The notes beneath the pieces were generated by a model, which saw nothing but the letters and a program-made list of their open reading frames with translations, was not told the DNA's origin and ran no database searches. A stretch of DNA of 42,930 bases from Bacillota bacterium (GTDB taxonomy: Bacteria; Vulcanimicrobiota; SpSt-956; JAKJGF01), in contig JAKJGF010000006.1 in NCBI GenBank assembly GCA_022704525.1, positions 1 through 42,930 on the forward strand, given 5' to 3'. Of the stretch, positions 7,293 through 16,407 are shown one piece after another; positions within the stretch are counted from its first letter, which is position 1, and each line of letters opens with the position of its first letter. The position numbers and the translations under genes are program-made.

Positions 7293-9284
7293 ATGAATAA
7301 AAATTTTACACTGGAAGTTATAAAGGTTCTGTTACTTTTCTTTTTTGTGCTTCTTATGGGTATAAATATTCTTCAGCTTAATAATATGGAAAACCGTCTT
7401 ATTCTGTCAGCCAGCAAGATAGAATCCATACTTGAGACTAATAAACAGACCATGATATCTATTGAAAAGCTTAATAGCAAAATTCAGTCAGGTGTGTCAG
7501 TAAAAAACGGTTCAAATAACGGAACTGAAGATAAAAAAACCCCTCAGCCAGAAGCTCGAAAATGGCTTCACCCGGAAGTTAAGAATTATCTTGTAGAAGA
7601 AAAAGATTTTGTCCTTACCCCTCCTGAAGCAAAAACAGACGGCGTTATCGTGAGATATTACGGAACAGATCCTAAAGGATTTAACCCTCTTACAGTAAAT
7701 GATGCCAATCTGAGTGAATGTATTAAAAATTATGCTTCAGAGTCTTTTGCTACTCATCATCGCAATAATCCATCTCTCTGGAGGCCCATGCTTGCCGAAA
7801 GAGTAGAGATTACAGATGATTATAAAGAATATACTATATATCTGAGAAAAGATGTAAAATGGCATAAACCTGCTGTGGACTGGTCAAATCCACGTTATGA
7901 TTGGCTTAAAGGTGATCATTACGTTACATCAAAGGATGTGAAATTTACAATAGATCTCATTCTTAACCCCCAGGTAGAGTGTGCATCAAAACGTAATTAC
8001 TATCAGGATCTTGAATATTGCAAGGTCCTTGATGATTATACTGTAATCTTTCGATGGAAGACAAAGACCTATAACTCTATCAATTTTACACTTGGTCTTG
8101 AACCTATTCCTGAATTTGTATATGGCTATGATGAATATGGTAAACCCTATCCAAAAGAAAATTTAGGACTTAAATTTAATGAACACTGGTATAATATGAA
8201 ATTTGTTGGTTGTGGTGCTTATGAATTTGTTTCTTATGAACCGGGAGTTGCTATAAAACTCAAAAGAAATGAAGAATACTATGATGAAAAACCTGCCATA
8301 AAAGAGCTGGTATGGCTTATATATGGTGATACTGTTCAGAATGTGCTTAAAATGAAAAGTAAGGAACTTGATTTTATTGGTCTTACCTCCACACAGTACA
8401 GAGAAGAAATACTGAATGGTAAAGCGGACTCTCCATTTAAAAACGGCCAGATTCATCATCAGAAATTTCTTGTGTCATCCTATTCATATATAGGATGGAA
8501 TGCAGATAATTTTATTTTTTCTGATAAAAGAGTTCGTAAAGCTATGACCTATGCCTTTAATCGCAAATTGTTACTGGAAAATGTTTTCCTTGGTCTTGGA
8601 GAGCTTACAAGTGGCCCTTTCTTTGTAAAAGCCCCTGCTTATGATCAAAATATTAAGCCCTATGATTTTAATCTGGAAACGGCAAAAACCCTTCTCTCTG
8701 AAGCAGGATGGAAAGACATTGATAATGATGGTATCCTTGAAAAAAATATTAAAGGTGAAGTGAAAGAATTTGAGTTTTCCCTTCTCAGTTTCGGTAGAAG
8801 TGCTGAGTGGAAAGCTGCAATCAATATATATAAGGAAGATCTTTTAAAACTCGGAATAAAGATGAATATACAGACTCTCGACTGGGCAGTAATGCAAAAG
8901 AGAATGGAAGATAGAGAATTTGATGCCTATACAGGAAGTTGGACCCTACCCTGGGAACAGGACCCCTATCAGATATGGCATTCGTCTCAGGCAGATCAGC
9001 CCAAAAGTTCAAATAGAATAGGCTTCAGGAATAAAGAAGTAGATAAACTTATAGAAGAACTGCGTTCTACTTTTGAACAGGAACAAAGAATAAAACTATA
9101 CCATAAAATTCATGCTATTATTCATGAAGAAGAACCCTATACATTTTTCTACTCCTCTATGGCAGTTTATACCTGGCAGGATTATGTAAAAAGGGTAATG
9201 CTCAGTAAACTCAGGCCTCATGCCGATTCCAGTCCGTGGTATATAGATAAAAGTGGCATGGCCACTGATTCGGGAGGAAAGTAA
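7293..9284 (+). CDS. Membrane-tethered peptide-binding protein (family 5)
   Basis: 663 residues. Instead of a lipobox it begins with an uncleaved-looking membrane helix (about 9-28), then a short coiled-coil stalk (about 30-65) and a Pro/Lys-rich linker. A complete SBP_bac_5 domain follows from about residue 110: DPKGFNPLTVNDANLS, YTIYLRKDVKWH, KRNEEYYDEKPAIKELVW, VRKAMTYAFNRK. It is therefore a tethered paralogue of the lipoprotein upstream. A very strong ribosome-binding site (GGAGGAGGGG) precedes the ATG. The stop abuts the TTG start of the permease, so expression is coupled. Confidence 0.85.
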   Translation: MNKNFTLEVIKVLLLFFFVLLMGINILQLNNMENRLILSASKIESILETNKQTMISIEKLNSKIQSGVSVKNGSNNGTEDKKTPQPEARKWLHPEVKNYLVEEKDFVLTPPEAKTDGVIVRYYGTDPKGFNPLTVNDANLSECIKNYASESFATHHRNNPSLWRPMLAERVEITDDYKEYTIYLRKDVKWHKPAVDWSNPRYDWLKGDHYVTSKDVKFTIDLILNPQVECASKRNYYQDLEYCKVLDDYTVIFRWKTKTYNSINFTLGLEPIPEFVYGYDEYGKPYPKENLGLKFNEHWYNMKFVGCGAYEFVSYEPGVAIKLKRNEEYYDEKPAIKELVWLIYGDTVQNVLKMKSKELDFIGLTSTQYREEILNGKADSPFKNGQIHHQKFLVSSYSYIGWNADNFIFSDKRVRKAMTYAFNRKLLLENVFLGLGELTSGPFFVKAPAYDQNIKPYDFNLETAKTLLSEAGWKDIDNDGILEKNIKGEVKEFEFSLLSFGRSAEWKAAINIYKEDLLKLGIKMNIQTLDWAVMQKRMEDREFDAYTGSWTLPWEQDPYQIWHSSQADQPKSSNRIGFRNKEVDKLIEELRSTFEQEQRIKLYHKIHAIIHEEEPYTFFYSSMAVYTWQDYVKRVMLSKLRPHADSSPWYIDKSGMATDSGGK

Positions 9285-10730
9285 TTGTATACTTATATTA
9301 TTAAGAGAATTCTTTTAATGATACCTACCTTTTTTTCCATATCTCTTATTGTATTTGTTATAATGAACCTTGCTCCAGGTAAACCTGGAGGAGAACTTTT
9401 AAGTGCAGAAGGTGAATCAGGAGAAGCAGGAGGGGCCAAAAGACAGGCCTATTTAATATTTAAACAGCAATTTAATCTCGATAAGCCAATTCTTTTTAAT
9501 CTTCGTTTTGCTATTAAGACAGAAGAAATAGAAGGTTATCTTATGCAGATTGTAAATGAAGATGGTAAAACATCCGGAAAATATATTATCAGGGCACAGG
9601 ATATACTTGAAGATTACGGCGAGTATTCAGTTCCTCATTTAATAAAGATAATTAATAAAACAGAGAACTCGAAGATTCGCCATATGGCAATATCATATCT
9701 AAGTCAGAATGCCCAGAGAAGAATAATTAATCCTTATGCAACAGAACTTGATGAAAAGACGAAAGAAGAAAATAAAGAAATTGATGCGGAAAATCTTTAT
9801 TTAAGAGATCTTACTTATAAACTTGATTCTCCGGAGGAACAACAACAGGCTGTTGTACAGAAATGGAATGAATGGTATGATAAGACAAAAAGTCGTTTTG
9901 CCTATTCTGCTCCTGAGAAAGTATACAAATTTTTATTTGATACCCGTTTTGCCAGGTACTGGTGGAATTTGCTTCATCTTGATTTCGGTGTTTCTCATGT
10001 TGACAAACAACCGGTTATAAAAACTATACTTTCTAAAATTAAATATTCTCTAAGCCTTTCAGTACCTGCTGTTTTTTTAGCATATATAATCTCTATACCA
10101 CTGGGTATATTTTCTGCTGTTAAACAGAATACTTATTATGACAGGATTATAAGTACAGTACTTTTCCTTCTTTATTCATTGCCCAGTTTCTTTGTGGCTA
10201 CCTTGCTTCTTACCTATTTTTCCGAGGGTGGAGGTTATTATTCTGTCTTTCCTACAGGAGGTTATATAAGCCGTAATGCCATGGAGATGACAACTCTTAC
10301 TCAAATACAAGATGTCTTATGGCATCTTGTATTACCTTTAATCTGTATGACCTATGCTTCTTTTGCTTCTCTGTCACGTTATGCAAGAGCAGGCCTTCTG
10401 GAGGTTATAAGAAGTGATTATATAAGAACCGCAAGGGCCAAAGGTTTATCTGAATTTATGGTTATAGGTAAACATGCAGTAAGAAATGGTATGATACCAA
10501 TAATAACACTTCTTGGAACCATTCTTCCTGTTGTGATAAGCGGTTCTGTTATTATAGAATATATCTTTGGAATTCCCGGTATGGGAACACTATCCATTAA
10601 TGCTATTTTTAACAGGGACTATAATACCATAATGGGTATACAGTTAATTTCTGCAACCCTTTTACTTGTGGGATTATTGATCTCAGATATACTTTATTCC
10701 ATTGTGGATCCCAGAATAAGTTTTAAATAG
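9285..10730 (+). CDS. dppB: Oligopeptide ABC permease DppB/OppB type with HEAT-like insertion
   Basis: 481 residues against about 310-340 for usual family members. TM1 at the N-terminus (MYTYIIKRILLMIPTFFSIS) is typical, and the five-helix BPD_transp_1 domain from about residue 235 carries the EAA-like loop ARAGLLEVIRSDYIRTARAKG and ends VDPRISFK. The extra 140 or so residues sit in the external loop between TM1 and TM2. Part of it (about 104-145: VPHLIKIINKTENSKIRHMA, then ISYLSQNAQ) reads like one or two HEAT repeats. Start TTG at 9285, immediately after the upstream stop, with GGGAGGAAA 5 bases before. Confidence 0.9.
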   Translation: MYTYIIKRILLMIPTFFSISLIVFVIMNLAPGKPGGELLSAEGESGEAGGAKRQAYLIFKQQFNLDKPILFNLRFAIKTEEIEGYLMQIVNEDGKTSGKYIIRAQDILEDYGEYSVPHLIKIINKTENSKIRHMAISYLSQNAQRRIINPYATELDEKTKEENKEIDAENLYLRDLTYKLDSPEEQQQAVVQKWNEWYDKTKSRFAYSAPEKVYKFLFDTRFARYWWNLLHLDFGVSHVDKQPVIKTILSKIKYSLSLSVPAVFLAYIISIPLGIFSAVKQNTYYDRIISTVLFLLYSLPSFFVATLLLTYFSEGGGYYSVFPTGGYISRNAMEMTTLTQIQDVLWHLVLPLICMTYASFASLSRYARAGLLEVIRSDYIRTARAKGLSEFMVIGKHAVRNGMIPIITLLGTILPVVISGSVIIEYIFGIPGMGTLSINAIFNRDYNTIMGIQLISATLLLVGLLISDILYSIVDPRISFK

Positions 10731-10750
10731 TGAATAGAAAGAAATGATTG

Positions 10751-11980
10751 ATGAAAGAGGAAAATGATAAAACCCCGGAACAACCTAAATATGAAAAAGT
10801 AAGCTACTGGGAAGTCGTATGGGGACAGCTCAGGAAAAATAATATAGCCATAGCTGGTCTATGGTGTATACTCTTATTTATTCTCATAGCTGTCTATGCA
10901 CCACTTATTTCCCTTAACCAACCTTTTTATTTCAGTTATGAAGGAAAGACTGCCTATCCATTTTTTGGAGCCCTTTTTAACAGGAATTACTTTGAAAGTG
11001 GTGTGGATATTTTCTTTAATCTATTAATGGTCCTGAGTCCTTTTTTTATAATAATTTATTTAATATCTTTCTTTCTTACGGGAAAGAATTTTAAGAAGAT
11101 CAAAGGAAATATTATGGGTGGATTTACTCTGGCCCAGATGATTTTATTTATTATACTCATTATATTTCCAACCAATCGCCCCATTATAGATTATAAGGCA
11201 AAGATAGAAGAGATAGAAGCTTCAGGAGGGAAGGCCTCCTATATGTTTCCTCTTTTAAGATATTCCTATAGGGAGAGTGATATGACAGAGCCACCGCCTC
11301 AACCACCCAGTGGTAGTCACTGGCTTGGAACAGATAAAGAAGGCAGAGATGTCTTTGTAAGAATGGTCTATGGCACAAGAATTTCTATGACCATAGGAGT
11401 AGTAGCTGTTTCAATTTATGTGACCATAGGAATTATACTGGGTTCCACAGCAGGGTTTTTCGGAGGAAGAATTGATCTATGGATTACCAGATTTATAGAG
11501 GTTATGATCTGTTTTCCATCCTTCTTTCTTATTCTCACAGTAGTTTCCTTTATAGAGAAAAGATCTATTTTTCATATAATGTTTGTCATAGGAGTGACTC
11601 ACTGGACGGGAGTTGCAAGGCTTGTAAGGGCTGAATTTTTAAAATTAAAAAATATGGATTATGTCCAGGCCGCTATAGCACTTGGTATGAGCAAAGCAAG
11701 GATTATGTTCGGTCATATTCTTCCCAATGCTATGGCTCCTGTTCTTGTATCGGCTACTTTTGGTATTGCTGCTGCAATTCTTACTGAATCCAGTCTTTCA
11801 TTTCTGGGGTTAGGTGATCCTTCTGCGCCAAGCTGGGGAGAACTCCTTAATGTTGGAAGAGTGGAAGGAAAATTATGGCTTATTCTCTCACCGGGGTTTG
11901 CCATATTTTTTGTTGTTTTTATTTTTAACCTGGTAGGAGAAGCACTGAGGGATGCATTGGATCCGAGATTAAGACAATGA
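10751..11980 (+). CDS. dppC: Oligopeptide ABC permease DppC/OppC type with extra membrane segments
   Basis: 409 residues; usual family length is about 300. The N-terminus (KYEKVSYWEVVWGQLRKN) and TM1 are typical, as are SGSHWLGTDKEGRDVFVRMV and the EAA loop LKNMDYVQAAIALGMSKARI, and the end DALDPRLRQ. Between TM1 and the HWLGTD motif lie about 110 extra residues with two more hydrophobic helices (about 85-105 and 118-140). A TTG at 10748 is in frame, but the ATG at 10751 is the more likely start. It pairs with the DppB protein to form the channel. Confidence 0.9.
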   Translation: MKEENDKTPEQPKYEKVSYWEVVWGQLRKNNIAIAGLWCILLFILIAVYAPLISLNQPFYFSYEGKTAYPFFGALFNRNYFESGVDIFFNLLMVLSPFFIIIYLISFFLTGKNFKKIKGNIMGGFTLAQMILFIILIIFPTNRPIIDYKAKIEEIEASGGKASYMFPLLRYSYRESDMTEPPPQPPSGSHWLGTDKEGRDVFVRMVYGTRISMTIGVVAVSIYVTIGIILGSTAGFFGGRIDLWITRFIEVMICFPSFFLILTVVSFIEKRSIFHIMFVIGVTHWTGVARLVRAEFLKLKNMDYVQAAIALGMSKARIMFGHILPNAMAPVLVSATFGIAAAILTESSLSFLGLGDPSAPSWGELLNVGRVEGKLWLILSPGFAIFFVVFIFNLVGEALRDALDPRLRQ

Positions 11981-11981
11981 A

Positions 11982-12046
11982 AAAGTGAAAAATGAAAAGT
12001 GAAACTTTGGAAATTAGTCTTTCGTTTCACGTTTCACGTTTCACGA
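11982..12046. repeat. Heptamer palindrome (AAAGTGA / TTTCACG)
   Basis: The left arm is three AAAGTGA-like units, the right arm three copies of CGTTTCA, so the transcript can fold into a long hairpin between dppC and dppD. It begins right after the dppC stop. Confidence 0.6.
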
Positions 12047-12066
12047 ATTTAGGAGTTGACTCATAA

Positions 12067-13083
12067 TTGACTGTTCAATCAGAGGTTAAATTAGCTGAAA
12101 AAAGTGAAGAAAAAAGAGAATTATTAATAGATGTAAAAAAGCTCCATACCTATTTTTATACAGATGCAGGTCTTGTTAAGTCGGTAAATGATGTTTCCTA
12201 TAATATATATAAAGGTGAAACCCTTGGACTTGTTGGAGAATCAGGGTGTGGAAAATCTGTATCTGCTATGTCTATTATGCGTCTTATACCTCAACCACCC
12301 GGGAAAATTGTAGAAGGAGAAATTATTTTTGAAGGAAAAGATCTTACAAAAATATCTGAAGAAGAAATGAGACAGATCAGAGGGAATGAGATATCTGTTA
12401 TATTTCAGGAACCTATGACAAGTCTTAATCCTGTTTACACTGTAGGGGATCAGATACAGGAAGCCATAGCACTTCACCTGAAACTTGACTATGCCCAGGC
12501 CAGAACGAGAACTATAGAAATGCTGGCAAAGGTGGGAATTCCGTCTCCTGAAATCCGTGTGGATGATTATCCGCACCAGATGTCAGGAGGGATGAAACAA
12601 AGGGTTATGATTGCTATGGCATTGTCTTGTAACCCCAAACTCCTTATTGCTGATGAACCTACTACGGCTCTGGATGTTACTATTCAGGCACAAATACTGG
12701 ATCTTTTACGAGATCTTCAGGCAGAATATGGTATGTCAATTCTTCTTATAACCCATGATCTTGGTGTTATAGCTGAAATGGCTCACAGAGTGGTAGTTAT
12801 GTATGCAAGTAAATGTGTTGAACAGGCTGATGTATGTGAATTATTTGAAAATCCAAAACATCCCTATACTGTAGGGCTGTTTAACTCTCTACCGAAAATA
12901 CATGTAGAGCAAAAGATGCTTGAACCAATTCCCGGAATGGTTCCAAACCCTCTGGATTTTCCTGTGGGATGTAAATTTAATACCAGATGTGTCCACGTTA
13001 TGGATATATGTAAAGAAAAGGAACCTCCTTATTTTGAAGTGGCTAAAAATCACTGGGCAGCATGCTGGTTAAATGAGAGGTAA
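12067..13083 (+). CDS. dppD: Oligopeptide ABC transporter ATPase, DppD type (pair 1)
   Basis: 338 residues. Walker A GESGCGKS at 57-64, Q-loop [10 protein letters not shown], signature MSGGMKQR, Walker [14 protein letters not shown]-loop THDLGV, and the C-terminal oligo_HPY extension with Cys residues ([23 protein letters not shown]) that in relatives can bind an iron-sulfur cluster. The start is TTG at 12067, 11 bases after AGGAG, and follows a heptamer palindrome. It pairs with the ATPase whose start is 2 bases beyond its stop. Confidence 0.92.
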   Translation: MTVQSEVKLAEKSEEKRELLIDVKKLHTYFYTDAGLVKSVNDVSYNIYKGETLGLVGESGCGKSVSAMSIMRLIPQPPGKIVEGEIIFEGKDLTKISEEEMRQIRGNEISVIFQEPMTSLNPVYTVGDQIQEAIALHLKLDYAQARTRTIEMLAKVGIPSPEIRVDDYPHQMSGGMKQRVMIAMALSCNPKLLIADEPTTALDVTIQAQILDLLRDLQAEYGMSILLITHDLGVIAEMAHRVVVMYASKCVEQADVCELFENPKHPYTVGLFNSLPKIHVEQKMLEPIPGMVPNPLDFPVGCKFNTRCVHVMDICKEKEPPYFEVAKNHWAACWLNER

Positions 13084-13085
13084 GA

Positions 13086-14102
13086 ATGGAAATAAAAGCA
13101 ACTATAAAAACTAAGGATAAGACTGATAAAAAAGAAGAGAATAATATCCTGGAGGTAAATAATCTTAAAAAGCATTTTCCCGTGACTGCCGGTATATTTT
13201 CCAGAATTGTAGGATGGGTTAAGGCTGTTGACGATGTATCTTTTTATTTAAAAGAAGGAGAAACTCTGGGTGTTGTAGGAGAGTCAGGATGTGGTAAAAC
13301 AACAATTGGAAGAACAGTTCTTCGTCTTATTGAACCAACAGATGGAAAGATTTATTTTAAAGGTGAAGATCTTATGGGACTAAGAGGTGAAAAACTTAGA
13401 AAGTTTCGCAGGAATATGCAGATAATCTTTCAGGACCCTTATTCATCTCTGAATCCAAGAAAAACCGTAATGGATATAGTAGGAGAATCTCTTTTAGTTC
13501 ATGGTGTTGCAAAAGGTAAAGAAAGAGAGGATATGGTTGCAGAGCTTCTTGAAAAAGTTGGTCTTTCTCCAAAATATATAAACCGTTATCCCCATGAATT
13601 CTCAGGTGGCCAGCGCCAGCGTATAGGAATTGCCAGAGCAATTGCTCTTAATCCGTCTTTTATAGTCTGTGATGAACCTGTTTCTGCCCTTGATGTTTCA
13701 GTTCAGGCCCAGGTGATAAATTTATTGATAGATTTGCGGGAAGCTCTTAATCTGTCATATCTTTTTATAGCTCATGGTCTTTCTGTGGTAAAACATATTT
13801 CAAATCGTATTATGGTTATGTATCTCGGGAAAATGGTTGAAGTTTCTGATGCAGTTGAGCTTTTTGTAAATCCTCTCCATCCTTATACAAAAGCACTGCT
13901 CTCGGCAAACCCTGTACCTGACCCGAGACATAAGATTAAAAGAATTATACTTGAAGGTGATGTGCCGACTCCATTAAATCCTCCACGGGGCTGTCCTTTC
14001 CATCCCCGATGTCCAGAGATGCTTCCTCAATGTTCAAGTGTAGTGCCCCCTTTAAGGGAAGTAGGAAGTGACCATGTCTATGTTTGTCATCGTGAATACT
14101 AA
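13086..14102 (+). CDS. dppF: Oligopeptide ABC transporter ATPase, DppF type (pair 1)
   Basis: 338 residues. Walker A GESGCGKT at 65-72, signature FSGGQRQR (Ser173), Walker B with Asp196-Glu197, and a C-terminal oligo_HPY region ending with GCPFHPRC. One oddity: the H-loop reads IAHGLSVV, with Gly231 where nearly all relatives, including the second copy at 15278, have Asp. The catalytic His230 is kept, so activity is likely. Partner of the DppD protein just upstream (2-base gap). Confidence 0.92.
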   Translation: MEIKATIKTKDKTDKKEENNILEVNNLKKHFPVTAGIFSRIVGWVKAVDDVSFYLKEGETLGVVGESGCGKTTIGRTVLRLIEPTDGKIYFKGEDLMGLRGEKLRKFRRNMQIIFQDPYSSLNPRKTVMDIVGESLLVHGVAKGKEREDMVAELLEKVGLSPKYINRYPHEFSGGQRQRIGIARAIALNPSFIVCDEPVSALDVSVQAQVINLLIDLREALNLSYLFIAHGLSVVKHISNRIMVMYLGKMVEVSDAVELFVNPLHPYTKALLSANPVPDPRHKIKRIILEGDVPTPLNPPRGCPFHPRCPEMLPQCSSVVPPLREVGSDHVYVCHREY

Positions 14103-14109
14103 TATAAAA

Positions 14110-14168
14110 CAATCAGCAATCAGCTCAGGAATAAAGCTAAAAGCTGAGGGCTGAAAACTGAAAGCTAA
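14110..14168. repeat. Heptamer repeat (AATCAGC / AGCTGAA)
   Basis: AATCAGC AATCAGC on the left and AGCTAAA AGCTGAG GGCTGAA AACTGAA on the right, complementary in type, between the two ATPase pairs. Confidence 0.55.
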
Positions 14169-14220
14169 TAATAATTTAATAGACATAGAGCCTTATGACC
14201 GGGTTTATGGAAAGAAATAA

Positions 14221-15189
14221 ATGGATGAAATATTTTTAGACCTTAAAGATCTCCATGTCAAATTTTATACGGATTCAGGTATTATCCATGCTGTTAACGG
14301 AATAAGTTTTACTCTAAAAAAAGGAGAAAAACTCGGTATAGTAGGTGAATCAGGTTCAGGGAAAAGTGTTACGGCTCTTTCCATTATGGGTTTACTTCAA
14401 TGTCCTCCTGCCAGGATATCCAGAGGAGAGATAATTTTTCAGGGAGAGAATCTTCTGAAAAAGACAGATAATGAAATGAGAAAAATTAGAGGAAACAGGA
14501 TTTCCATGGTTTTTCAGGATCCCATGACGAGTCTTAATCCTGTTTTTACTATAGGGGATCAGCTACTTGAAGCAATATTATTACATCAAAAGGTTTCAAA
14601 AAAAGAAGCCATAAATATGGCTATAGATATGTTGAAAAAGGTGAAAATTCCTGAACCGGAGGCAAGAATGGTTTCTTATCCCCATCATTTAAGTGGTGGT
14701 ATGCGTCAGCGTATTATGATAGCTATGGCTTTATCCTGTAACCCTGATCTCCTTATAGCAGATGAACCCACAACTGCTCTGGATGTTACCATACAGGCTC
14801 AAATACTCAGTTTAATGAAGGAATTAAATCAATCTTTCGGTTCTTCTATAATTCTTATTACTCATGATCTGGGAATTGTTGCAGAGTTGTGTAAAAATGT
14901 AATGGTAATGTATGCCGGATATATTGTAGAATATGCTGATGTTAAGACTATATTTAAAAATCCTCTCCATCCTTATACTCAGTGTTTACTTGCCTGCCGT
15001 CCCCGGATGGAGGATAAAGAGAGAAAACCTTTATTTACTATAGCCGGTCAACCTCCAGATCTCTTTCATTTATCCGAAGGATGTGTTTTTTATCCACGAT
15101 GTATATGTTCTGAAGATAGATGCAAGAAAGAACCAGTTGTTCTTGAATTAGTAGAAACGGGACATATGGTGAGATGTATTAAGAGATGA
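14221..15189 (+). CDS. dppD: Oligopeptide ABC transporter ATPase, DppD type (pair 2)
   Basis: 322 residues with Walker A GESGSGKS (42-49), FQDPMTSLNP, signature LSGGMRQR, Walker [19 protein letters not shown] and the Cys-bearing C-terminal extension (GCVFYPRC). It is a paralogue of the 12067 product in the same order relative to a DppF partner, so the ATPase pair was duplicated as a block. Weak ribosome-binding site (GGAAAG). Confidence 0.9.
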   Translation: MDEIFLDLKDLHVKFYTDSGIIHAVNGISFTLKKGEKLGIVGESGSGKSVTALSIMGLLQCPPARISRGEIIFQGENLLKKTDNEMRKIRGNRISMVFQDPMTSLNPVFTIGDQLLEAILLHQKVSKKEAINMAIDMLKKVKIPEPEARMVSYPHHLSGGMRQRIMIAMALSCNPDLLIADEPTTALDVTIQAQILSLMKELNQSFGSSIILITHDLGIVAELCKNVMVMYAGYIVEYADVKTIFKNPLHPYTQCLLACRPRMEDKERKPLFTIAGQPPDLFHLSEGCVFYPRCICSEDRCKKEPVVLELVETGHMVRCIKR

Positions 15190-15272
15190 AAGGTGATAAG
15201 AAGTGAAAAATGAAGAGTGAAGAGTAAGAAATAGTACTCATCATTCATCACCCATCACTCATTGTGCATTAC
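15190..15272. repeat. Heptamer palindrome (AGTGAAG / CATCACC)
   Basis: GTGATAAGAAGTGAAAAATG-type units are followed by TCATCATTCATCACCCATCA-type units. The right arm runs to within 6 bases of the next ATG, replacing a normal Shine-Dalgarno region. Confidence 0.6.
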
Positions 15273-15277
15273 ATTTT

Positions 15278-16246
15278 ATGAATTTACTGGAACTTCGGAA
15301 TATAAAAAAATACTTTCCTGTAAAAAAAGGTCTTATATTTGCTACAACTGTTGGCAATATCAGAGCAGTTGATGGAGTGAGTTTCTTTATAAAAGAAGGG
15401 GAAACTTTCGGTCTGGTTGGTGAGAGTGGTTGTGGCAAATCGACTCTGGGTAGACTAATACTTCGTCTTATAGAACCAACTGAAGGTGAAATAGATTTTA
15501 AAGGAATAAATATATTAAAACTCAGTCCCTTAGAAATGCGTAAGATGAGAAAGGATATGCAGATAATCTTCCAGGATCCTTATGCTTCACTTAATCCTCG
15601 TATGACTGTGGGAGATATTATAGGTGAACCTGTTGATATCCATAGTGTTGCCAGAGGATCAGAAAGAAATACTATGATTAAGAAACTTTTAGAGAGAGTA
15701 GGTTTGAGTTCATATTATATAAATCGTTATCCCCATGAATTCAGTGGTGGCCAGAGGCAGAGAATTGGTATTGCGAGAGCTCTTGCTGTACAACCGAGAT
15801 TGATTATTGCTGATGAACCTGTATCTGCTCTTGATGTTTCTATTCAGGCTCAAATTATAAACCTTCTTCTGGACCTCCAGAAAGAAATGGGCTTAACCTA
15901 TCTTTTTATCGCTCATGATTTAAGTGTAGTAAAACATATAAGTCACAGAGTAGGTGTTATGTATCTAGGGAAATTAATGGAACTTGCTCCATCGGAGATA
16001 CTTTATGCCAGTCCCCTTCATCCCTATACAAGAGCTATATTATCAGCCATACCCCCGTCTGATCCTGAGGTGGAACATAATCCTATAATACTTGAAGGTG
16101 ATGTGCCGAGTCCCCTTACTCCTCCCTCTGGTTGTTCTTTTAGAACCAGGTGCTGGCTTTCAGAGGAGATCTGTCATAAAGAAGAACCGCCTCTTTTAGA
16201 TTATGGGAATGCCCATTTTGCAGCCTGTCATATGATTAAATCGTAA
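15278..16246 (+). CDS. dppF: Oligopeptide ABC transporter ATPase, DppF type (pair 2)
   Basis: 322 residues with Walker A GESGCGKS (48-55), [31 protein letters not shown], a canonical AHDLSVV H-loop and the oligo_HPY tail (GCSFRTRC). Partner of the 14221 ATPase. No purine-rich ribosome-binding site is visible; the 20 bases before the ATG are the tail of a heptamer palindrome, so translation may depend on coupling or on the hairpin. Confidence 0.9.
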   Translation: MNLLELRNIKKYFPVKKGLIFATTVGNIRAVDGVSFFIKEGETFGLVGESGCGKSTLGRLILRLIEPTEGEIDFKGINILKLSPLEMRKMRKDMQIIFQDPYASLNPRMTVGDIIGEPVDIHSVARGSERNTMIKKLLERVGLSSYYINRYPHEFSGGQRQRIGIARALAVQPRLIIADEPVSALDVSIQAQIINLLLDLQKEMGLTYLFIAHDLSVVKHISHRVGVMYLGKLMELAPSEILYASPLHPYTRAILSAIPPSDPEVEHNPIILEGDVPSPLTPPSGCSFRTRCWLSEEICHKEEPPLLDYGNAHFAACHMIKS

Positions 16247-16398
16247 GGATATATTAAAAAAGACAGTTATACCGTGAAGCGATAGCGGAACGATTAGCAG
16301 TGGGAGCAGTCACAAATATAAATACATTTTTCATGTGATAATTTTTAAAAGGTAAAAAGAGTTCGATATAAAATATATATATATAATTTAATTGAAAG
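16247..16398 (+). other. Spacer with a GC-richer patch
   Basis: Between the second ATPase pair and the kinase. 16273-16315 (GTGAAGCGATAGCGGAACGA and following) is GC-richer than its surroundings and holds no gene. The rest is AT-rich and leads to the kinase ribosome-binding site. Confidence 0.3.
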
Positions 16399-16407
16399 GT
16401 GATAATT

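Noticed and set aside
16399-16407. GTG start for the kinase
   Set aside because: The GTG is part of the GAAAGGTGA ribosome-binding site of the ATG at 16408.
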